A DNA stretch of 12,094 nt from NCBI GenBank assembly GCA_013349485.1, contig DUZM01000083.1, positions 1-12,094 on the forward strand, given 5' to 3'. Positions 6,751 through 12,094 of this stretch are shown piece after piece. Position 1 is the stretch's first letter. Each line of letters opens with the position of its first letter. Below the pieces are notes generated by a model. It did no database searches. It was not told where the DNA came from and worked only from the letters and a program-made list of their open reading frames with translations. The translations under genes were made by a program, and so were the position numbers. Source of the stretch: Candidatus Hydrogenedentota bacterium. Its GTDB lineage: Bacteria; Hydrogenedentota; Hydrogenedentia; Hydrogenedentales; SLHB01.

Positions 6751-7131
6751 AGCAATTCTCCTCCTAGTTTCGACCCGCTTCCTTGTCTACCCTCCGTAAC
6801 ACAAAACATAACTACCCCGCACTCCCTTAAAACACAAAATGAGGTGAAAGATGGAAAACGATGGACGGCAACCAGAAAAGAACTTTCGGAACCCTCCCAC
6901 ACTGTCTTCCCCCGCAGACCCTGCATCGACGCGTCCTTGCCGTCTCCGCATGAACTACAAGGCTCTCGCACCTCACCCTCGCTTGGGGAGTGCCCTTACC
7001 GCCCCGTACGCCGACGCGCGCCGTTGTCGACTCGCAGGCGCCTGCGCGCGCCACTACGGTTCGGCCGATCCGAATAACAGAGCGCGAGTAAATAAGCACC
7101 TACTCACTCAACGATCTCGGATTGGGCTCTA
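6751..7131 (-). other. Long 5' leader of the SGNH hydrolase mRNA
   Basis: If the minus-strand promoter at 7132-7161 is used, transcription starts near 7125, leaving an untranslated leader of about 375 nt before ATG 6750. It holds a perfect 14-bp palindrome CGCAGGCGCCTGCG (7033-7046), a nearby 16-bp near-palindrome centred on TCGGCCGA (about 7058-7073), and several purine-rich runs. I could not match it to a known riboswitch. A GTG-started 74-codon frame (6971-6747) ends in a TGA overlapping the SGNH start as ATGA; it has no recognisable product. Confidence 0.45.
7033..7046. repeat. Perfect 14-bp palindrome in SGNH leader
   Basis: CGCAGGCGCCTGCG equals its own reverse complement. It may be a dimeric-regulator site or, in RNA, part of a leader hairpin. 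Chance occurrence in GC-rich DNA cannot be excluded. Confidence 0.5.
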
Positions 7132-7161
7132 ATCATACACCATTTGGGCCCCTTTTGTCAA
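7132..7161 (-). promoter_or_regulatory. Sigma70-type promoter of the SGNH hydrolase gene (leftward)
   Basis: On the minus strand, -35 TTGACA (plus 7156-7161) and -10 TATGAT (plus 7132-7137), spaced 18 nt. The -35 matches consensus 6/6 and the -10 5/6. The -35 continues as TTGACAAAAGGG, the same 12 nt as in the rightward promoter. Confidence 0.78.
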
Positions 7162-7217
7162 GAGGAGAGTTCGGGCGAATAGTCCTTTCTTCGCCGGCCA
7201 ACTATCTAGAATTTCGC

Positions 7218-7248
7218 ACTGCAAACGCTGGCAGCCAGCGCTTGCAGT
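7218..7248. promoter_or_regulatory. 31-bp palindrome between divergent promoters, probable operator
   Basis: Arms 7218-7231 (ACTGCAAACGCTGG) and 7235-7248 (CCAGCGCTTGCAGT) are inverted copies with 13 of 14 matches around a 3-nt centre. It lies 25 nt upstream of the rightward -35 and about 56 nt upstream of the leftward -35, an activator-like position for both. The TGCAAnCG half-sites resemble LacI/GalR-type operators, a weak family hint only. Confidence 0.6.
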
Positions 7249-7273
7249 AAGAGTTTACTTACAAAAATAGGGT

Positions 7274-7302
7274 TTGACAAAAGGGTAAAAGCAGACTATA
7301 AT
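7274..7302 (+). promoter_or_regulatory. Perfect consensus sigma70 promoter of the beta-helix genes (rightward)
   Basis: -35 TTGACA at 7274-7279, exactly 17 nt, -10 TATAAT at 7297-7302: full consensus at both boxes with ideal spacing. Initiation near 7309 gives a 5' leader of about 119 nt before ATG 7428. Confidence 0.88.
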
Positions 7303-7354
7303 TAGCATGGGTTGGTTACTTACTTTCTGTTGTGTGGGCCGAATCATGCAGTTA

Positions 7355-7387
7355 CGCAGGGAATTCTTCGCGCCCGTGATCCCTGCG
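7355..7387 (+). promoter_or_regulatory. Leader hairpin upstream of the first beta-helix gene
   Basis: Perfect 8-bp stem CGCAGGGA (7355-7362) with TCCCTGCG (7380-7387) and a 17-nt loop, inside the predicted 5' leader. No T run follows, so it is not an intrinsic terminator. It may stabilise mRNA or take part in leader control. Confidence 0.4.
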
Positions 7388-7427
7388 CAGGCCGCGGGCT
7401 GGGCGCACTAAACATGGGAGGAAGAGA

Positions 7428-8732
7428 ATGATTCACTATCGTCTCAAAGTAGGAGCAGGGCTACTCGCCCTGTGTGGGCTGTTGGCAATAGCCACGGGAG
7501 CCCACGCGGCGTACGGACTCTATAACGTCCGGGAAGCGCCGTTTAACGCCGCTGGGAACGGCGTCACCGACGACACGCAGGCCTTCCAGAACGCGCTGAA
7601 TCAATCGGCGTCGGACGGCGGTGGCATCGTGACCGTACCCACCGGCAAGTACTTGATCTCGACGCATCTGACGATTCCGACGAACGTCACGTTGCGGGGC
7701 ATGTGGCGGACGCCGCCCCGGGCGGCTGCGGTCGACTCGGCGAGCACGCTGTATGCCGTCGAGAATGCTTGGAACCCCAGTGGGACGCCGTTCATCACGA
7801 TGAACGCGTCATCGGCCATCGTGGGCTTGCAGATCTTGTATCCAAACCAGACGAATACAAATCCCCCGATATCCTATCCCTGGACTATCCGCGGGAACGG
7901 AAGCAACATCGGAATGGCCGATATGTTGCTGATCAACCCGTACATGGGCGTGGACTTCGGGACCAATGCGTGCGACTTGCACACCATTGACGGGGTCTAT
8001 ATGCAAGCGCTGTATCGCGGCTTCTACGTCGACAAATGCAGCCAAGGCGGCGTGGTCGAAAACACGCATTTATGGTTGTTCTGGAACCTGGACCCCTACA
8101 GCCCCGTGTGTGAGTTCATGCGGAACTACTGCATCGGCTACCAGATCGGAAAAACCCACGCCGAGATGATCACGAACGCGTTCGCCATCTTCCTCTGGGT
8201 GGCCTCCGAGTATACGAATTTCGGTTCCGGCGTGCCGTCGGCCCTGCTTACGTCCACGTTTATGGACGGCGGCAGCTATAGCTTCTACGTCAACCATTCG
8301 GATTACTCGCGCGGCATCAACATGTACAACATCGGGATGATGGGCTCGACGGTCGTGGGCGGCGGGAACGACGGCCATATCAAGATGCATCAGTTGGCCT
8401 GCAACAGCAACAACAATTCGGCGTTGGGGCCGCTGACGTCATCGTACGTCTGGACGTACGGCAATTCGTGCACGTCGGTCTCGGGCGGGTGCACGTTTGA
8501 CCGATGGGATCGCACCAACAACGGCAGCCCCGCCATCAACGCGGACGGCCATTCGCTCATCGCGTGCGGCAACGAGTTCTCGCACACGACCAGCGGCAAG
8601 GTTAAGGTTCGGCTGAACTCGAACCTTCGCAACGCCTGCATCGTCGGCAACCGGATGTGGGGCGGCGTGAATATCCAGAACTATACGACGGCGGGGGCGG
8701 ACCTGCCGATCGGGTTCAACAACGGCGGTTAA
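7428..8732 (+). CDS. Secreted pectate-lyase-like right-handed beta-helix protein
   Basis: 434-aa exported protein. Signal peptide residues 1-27 (basic start, hydrophobic core 8-22, AHA cleavage site). The mature protein opens with LYNVREAPFNAAGNGVTDDT and then AFQNAL, the N-terminal hallmark of the Pectate_lyase_3 / GH28-related beta-helix superfamily, followed by the GGGIVTVPTGKYLIST and NVTLRG strands. The rest is Asn/Gly-rich helix coils, with about ten Cys in the mature chain that could form disulfides. I see no motif that defines a catalytic activity, so lyase, glycosidase, epimerase-like or purely structural roles remain open. SD GGAGGA (7417-7422) sits 5 nt before ATG. The C-terminal domain of the next gene is a clear paralog (shared PSGTPFITMNA, YPNQT, VDFGTNAC and NYTT blocks). 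It probably forms an operon with that gene, 63 nt away. Confidence 0.88.
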   Translation: MIHYRLKVGAGLLALCGLLAIATGAHAAYGLYNVREAPFNAAGNGVTDDTQAFQNALNQSASDGGGIVTVPTGKYLISTHLTIPTNVTLRGMWRTPPRAAAVDSASTLYAVENAWNPSGTPFITMNASSAIVGLQILYPNQTNTNPPISYPWTIRGNGSNIGMADMLLINPYMGVDFGTNACDLHTIDGVYMQALYRGFYVDKCSQGGVVENTHLWLFWNLDPYSPVCEFMRNYCIGYQIGKTHAEMITNAFAIFLWVASEYTNFGSGVPSALLTSTFMDGGSYSFYVNHSDYSRGINMYNIGMMGSTVVGGGNDGHIKMHQLACNSNNNSALGPLTSSYVWTYGNSCTSVSGGCTFDRWDRTNNGSPAINADGHSLIACGNEFSHTTSGKVKVRLNSNLRNACIVGNRMWGGVNIQNYTTAGADLPIGFNNGG

Positions 8733-8751
8733 CGACCAACGCTAACGCAAC

Positions 8752-8774
8752 AACGTGCGCGTGTAACGCACGTT
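8752..8774 (+). other. Intercistronic hairpin between the two beta-helix genes
   Basis: Perfect 8-bp stem AACGTGCG (8752-8759) and CGCACGTT (8767-8774) with a 7-nt loop, starting 20 nt after the stop of the first gene. Only three T are at its end (8773-8775), so it is at best a partial terminator. It could set the ratio of upstream to downstream message or protect the upstream mRNA. Confidence 0.5.
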
Positions 8775-8781
8775 TAGACAC

Positions 8782-8786
8782 AGGAG
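8782..8786 (+). promoter_or_regulatory. RBS that decides the start of the lectin/beta-helix gene
   Basis: AGGAG lies only 3 nt before a first ATG (8790) but 9 nt before a second in-frame ATG (8796). The second spacing is normal, and MRKTFLIAVV is a typical signal-peptide start, so 8796 is preferred. Confidence 0.65.
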
Positions 8787-8795
8787 CTTATGAAG

Positions 8796-11700
8796 ATGAG
8801 AAAGACATTTCTAATTGCGGTTGTGGCGTTGGTCGGCCTGCTTGCCGCCGATACCACGGCCTTTGCGGATTTCTACTATCCGGACTTCTCCTCGATCAGC
8901 GGGCTAACGCTGGTCGGGGATGCGGTTCAGGATGGCACGACCATACGTATAACCTCGAACAAACGAAACAAGTCGGGGGCTTGCCACTACTCGACCCAGG
9001 AGTCGGTGACCAACGGGTTCGAAACCATCTTCACGTACAAGTTTTCGAGCCCGGGCACGTACTGGGGCCAAGGCATCGCGTTTGTTATCCAAGACAACTC
9101 GGCCGGCTATCTCGAGGGCGGCGGCAACGGCCTCGGGTATTACTTGCCGAGCGATCCGAACGACATCGCGATCGAGATCGACCCGTATGCGAACGTCACC
9201 ATCGACGATCCGCTTACGGGCGGCCACGTTAGTATCCAACCCACCAACAACAACACGACGGCGGCCAGTTTGGGTTACGGCGAACAGAACATGGAAAACT
9301 CGAGCTGGCACACCATCAAGATTGTGTACACGGCCGGTTCGCCGGGCAGCATGACCGTCTACTACGACGACGTGCCGAAGATCAGCAACGCTTCGGTCGA
9401 CCTCTCGAGTCGCTTCCCGAGCGGCTACGCGTGGGTCGGCTTCACCGGCGCCACGGGCAGCGGGCCGCGCGAGAACCAGTATATCGGCGCGTGGCTGTAT
9501 GATGCGGTCGAGGGCGACACGACGCCGCCGGAGGTGAGTTCGGTGACACGCGACGACCCGAACCCGACAAACGCGTCTTCCGTTGATTACACGGTCACGT
9601 TCACCGAAGACGTAGTCGGCGTGGACGTCACCGACTTCTCGCTGTACACGACCGGCGGCATCACCGGCGCCTCGGTAACGAGCGTTGCCGGAAGCGGCTC
9701 GACCCGCACCGTAACCGTCAACACCGGCAGCGGCGACGGCACAATCCGGCTCGACGTCGTTGACGACGACACGATTAAGGACCTTGCGGACAACCCACTC
9801 GGGGGACCTGGCGCGGGCAACGGCGACTACAACTCGGGCGAGGTCTACGACGTCGACAAAACCGCGCCCAACGTCCAGTCAAGTACGCGTGACGACCCGA
9901 GCCCGACCAGCGAGCAGTACGTCCATTACACCGTAACGTTCAGCGAAAGCGTAACGGGCGTCGACACCACCGATTTCTCGCTGTATCTGACGGGGGATGT
10001 CACCGGCGCCTCGGTAACCGATGTTTCGGGCAGCGGCTCGACCCGCACCGTAACCGTCAACACCGGAACGGGCGACGGGACGTTGCGGCTCGATGTCGAC
10101 GACGATGACACCATCATCGACGCCGCAACGAATCCGCTCGGCGGCCCCGGCGCAGGCAACGGCGACTACACCAGCGGCGAAGTCTACGTGATCGACAAGA
10201 CTTCGGACACCACGCCGCCCGAGGTAGACTCGATCACACGGCTCGATCCGAACCCGACCAATGCGGCTTCGGTGGACTTCTTGGTGACCTTCACCGAGGA
10301 AGTTGTCGGCGTTGACGTGACCGACTTCTCGCTGACCACCGGCGGCGGGATCAGCGGCGCGTCTGTGACCAGCGTTTCGGGCAGCGGCGCGACCCGCACC
10401 GTGGCGGTCAACACCGGCTCGGGCGACGGCACGATCCGGCTCGACCTGCTTGACGACGACACCATCGAAGACCTCGCGGGCAACCCGCTTGGCGGCGAAG
10501 GCGTCGGCAATGGCGACTACACCAGCGGCGAAGTCTACGACGTCGATAAGACGGCCCCGTCGGTTCAATCGAGCACGCGGGACGACCCGAGCCCGACCTC
10601 GGCACAAACGGTCCATTACACCGTGACGTTCAGCGAAAGCGTAACCGGCGTTGACGTAACCGACTTCTCGCTGTACACGACCGGCGGCATCACCGGCGCT
10701 TCAGTGACCGACGTGTCCGGCAGCGGCTCGACCCGCACCGTAACGGTCGACACCGGCTCCGGCGACGGCACGTTGCGTCTCGACGTCGACGACGATGACA
10801 CGATTGTCGACGCCGCGACCAACCCGCTAGGCGGCCCGGGCGCCGGCAACGGCGACTACACCAGCGGCGAAGTCTACGAGATCAACAAGAGCACGCCTCC
10901 GCCCAACAACGGCATCTACAACGTCCGTGACTGGGGCGCCCAGGGCGACGGCGTAACCGACGATACGTCGGCGTTCCAAAACGCCATGAACCAGGCAGCG
11001 AGCGACGGCGGCGGATGGGTCATGGTGCCGGCCGGCAAGTATAAGATTGCCACGCACCTGACGATTCCGTCCGAGGTCATGCTCGAGGGCATCATGTGCA
11101 CGCCGAGCGTACCGGTTCCGCTGGACGCCGGCAGCACGCTGCTGGCCGTCGAAGGCGCGGGCAGCCCGAGTGGCACGCCGTTCATCACGATGAATGCCAA
11201 CTCGACGTTGTCGGGTCTGAACATCTACTATCCAAACCAGACCAAGACCAACCCGCCGGTTTCGTACCCGTGGACGGTGCGGGGCAACGGGCAAGGCTGC
11301 GCAATCCGCAACCTGACCATCGTGAACCCGTACCAGGCGGTGGACTTCGGCACGAATGCCTGCAACCTCCACAGCATCAACGGGTTGACCGGCCAGCCGT
11401 TGTACAAGGGTCTCTACGTTGACAACTGCACCAAGCCCGGCACCATCCAAAACGTCCGGTTCGTTCCGATTTGGGATACCGACACGGGCGGCGCGGTTAT
11501 TACCTACACCCGGACAAACGGCACGGGGTTCCTGTTCGGTAAGACCGACGGCGAAATGGGTCTTGAGCTTCGTGTAACCAACATGAACACTTCGTTCGAG
11601 TGGGACAACTATGGCAATGGCACCGGCAACGGCCATTTCGAGAACATCCTGGCCGACCTGACTTCGATAGCCTTCGACGTCCAGGAGGTCGACGCCAAGG

Positions 11701-12094
11701 GGCTCCAGATCTGCAACGCCCACGCAATGACCAAGGCGGTAGTCAGCTCCGACAACACCGGACCCGTCCGGTTCGTTTGCGTCTCGTTTGTCGGCAACGA
11801 CAATTCCGCCAACGGGTTCATCACCTCGGAAATTGCCAATGTTGCGGGCAGCGGACCGGTCGGGTTCTCGATGTGCTCGTTCGACAAGTGGAACCGGCTT
11901 AACAACGGCACCCCGGCCGTCATCGCCAACTCCTACACGTTCAAGTGTGACCAGGGCGGCAACTTCCTCACCGAACGGGATAACGAGATCAAGGTACGGC
12001 TCAATTCCGGCGTGCGGAATGCCCACGTGGTGCAGAATAGGATGCAGCGTGGCGCCCATGTCCAGAATTACACGACATCGGGTGCGCAAGTCGA
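8796..12094 (+). CDS. Secreted mosaic: L-type lectin, four Ig-like repeats, beta-helix domain; 3' end outside window
   Basis: Open frame of 1099 codons with no stop before the right edge. Order: signal peptide 1-24 (AFA cleavage site); a bacterial L-type (legume-like) lectin domain ~25-240, with GIAFVIQDN, GGGNGLGYYL and AIEIDPYAN blocks, the last carrying the Asp expected at the metal/sugar site; four Ig-like domains at about 241-353, 354-466, 467-583 and 584-696, each ending near NPLGG-GNGDY-SGEVY; a Pro/Asn linker; then a pectate-lyase-like beta-helix from 706 (GIYNVRDWGAQGDGVTDDT) to the edge. The helix is a paralog of the whole mature upstream protein. By alignment with it (NYTTSGAQV vs NYTTAGADLP then stop) probably only about ten residues are missing. 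The layout suggests a sugar-binding head on a stalk presenting a helix that binds or acts on carbohydrate. No anchor or secretion tail is visible yet. Substrate and catalysis are unknown. Confidence 0.88.
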   Translation, partial: MRKTFLIAVVALVGLLAADTTAFADFYYPDFSSISGLTLVGDAVQDGTTIRITSNKRNKSGACHYSTQESVTNGFETIFTYKFSSPGTYWGQGIAFVIQDNSAGYLEGGGNGLGYYLPSDPNDIAIEIDPYANVTIDDPLTGGHVSIQPTNNNTTAASLGYGEQNMENSSWHTIKIVYTAGSPGSMTVYYDDVPKISNASVDLSSRFPSGYAWVGFTGATGSGPRENQYIGAWLYDAVEGDTTPPEVSSVTRDDPNPTNASSVDYTVTFTEDVVGVDVTDFSLYTTGGITGASVTSVAGSGSTRTVTVNTGSGDGTIRLDVVDDDTIKDLADNPLGGPGAGNGDYNSGEVYDVDKTAPNVQSSTRDDPSPTSEQYVHYTVTFSESVTGVDTTDFSLYLTGDVTGASVTDVSGSGSTRTVTVNTGTGDGTLRLDVDDDDTIIDAATNPLGGPGAGNGDYTSGEVYVIDKTSDTTPPEVDSITRLDPNPTNAASVDFLVTFTEEVVGVDVTDFSLTTGGGISGASVTSVSGSGATRTVAVNTGSGDGTIRLDLLDDDTIEDLAGNPLGGEGVGNGDYTSGEVYDVDKTAPSVQSSTRDDPSPTSAQTVHYTVTFSESVTGVDVTDFSLYTTGGITGASVTDVSGSGSTRTVTVDTGSGDGTLRLDVDDDDTIVDAATNPLGGPGAGNGDYTSGEVYEINKSTPPPNNGIYNVRDWGAQGDGVTDDTSAFQNAMNQAASDGGGWVMVPAGKYKIATHLTIPSEVMLEGIMCTPSVPVPLDAGSTLLAVEGAGSPSGTPFITMNANSTLSGLNIYYPNQTKTNPPVSYPWTVRGNGQGCAIRNLTIVNPYQAVDFGTNACNLHSINGLTGQPLYKGLYVDNCTKPGTIQNVRFVPIWDTDTGGAVITYTRTNGTGFLFGKTDGEMGLELRVTNMNTSFEWDNYGNGTGNGHFENILADLTSIAFDVQEVDAKGLQICNAHAMTKAVVSSDNTGPVRFVCVSFVGNDNSANGFITSEIANVAGSGPVGFSMCSFDKWNRLNNGTPAVIANSYTFKCDQGGNFLTERDNEIKVRLNSGVRNAHVVQNRMQRGAHVQNYTTSGAQV
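9516..10883 (+). repeat. Four tandem Ig-domain coding repeats in A-B-A-B order
   Basis: Units at 9516-9854, 9855-10193, 10194-10544 and 10545-10883 (339, 339, 351, 339 nt). Units 1 and 3 share TTPPEV, NPTNA and GTIRLD-(V/L)(V/L)-DDDTI. Units 2 and 4 share DKTAP, QSSTRDDPSPTS, GTLRLDVDDDDTI and DAATNPLGGPGAGNGDY, and are nearly identical over long stretches. This points to duplication of a two-domain block. The array's composition keeps several antisense frames open, which I do not regard as genes. Confidence 0.85.

Noticed and set aside
9516..10883. CRISPR-like array
   Set aside because: The repeat period is ~340 nt and the units are in-frame protein domains, with no short repeats and unique spacers.
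9879..12089. Long antisense open frames (245 and 420 codons) plus several 77-codon frames opposite the Ig/beta-helix gene
   Set aside because: They mirror the repeat period of the sense gene, lack domain features, and arise from codon composition (few antisense stops in GC-rich repeats).

Overview
The window reads as GC-rich bacterial chromosome with strong Shine-Dalgarno sites, bacterial tRNAs and sigma70-type promoters. The secreted proteins suggest a free-living polysaccharide-handling lineage of the Planctomycetes / Lentisphaerae / Hydrogenedentes kind. They include an SGNH esterase with a 'SPAHGATGV...HDVYFGT' Fn3-like module, L-type-lectin and Ig-like repeats, and pectate-lyase-like beta-helices. 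That placement is an inference from protein style; no rRNA or other decisive marker is present.

Left part (1-3387, all minus strand): the conserved housekeeping cluster rpmH - rnpA - yidD - yidC - jag (ribosomal protein L34, RNase P protein, YidD, YidC insertase, Jag/KhpB-type RNA-binding protein). Transcription runs right to left, and jag runs off the left edge. rpmH (44 aa), rnpA and yidD all start with GTG, each with its own SD. rpmH is easily missed because it is so short.

Middle (3388-5532): an intergenic region, then tRNA-Cys(GCA) behind a near-consensus promoter, and tRNA-Leu(UAA), both on plus with encoded CCA. Next is a REC-domain response regulator fused to a GGDEF domain whose signature has decayed to GGGYF. 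About 400 nt without genes follow. This stretch holds an 80-bp imperfect inverted repeat of a dispersed-repeat type, and a strong intrinsic terminator for the minus-strand gene that follows.

Right part (5533-12094): a divergent locus of secreted proteins. A secreted SGNH/GDSL esterase with a C-terminal membrane anchor points left. Two beta-helix (Pectate_lyase_3-like) proteins point right. The first is a stand-alone 434-aa helix. The second is a mosaic of signal peptide, L-type lectin, four Ig-like domains in an A-B-A-B pattern and a paralogous beta-helix; it is still open at the window end. The space between the divergent genes has two back-to-back consensus sigma70 promoters that share a 12-nt stretch around the -35 box. 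A 31-bp palindrome lies between them and probably acts as a shared operator. The most reasonable reading is co-regulated extracellular carbohydrate binding and modification, but the substrate and activity are not determinable from sequence alone.

No CRISPR array, insertion sequence, phage gene or rRNA was seen.
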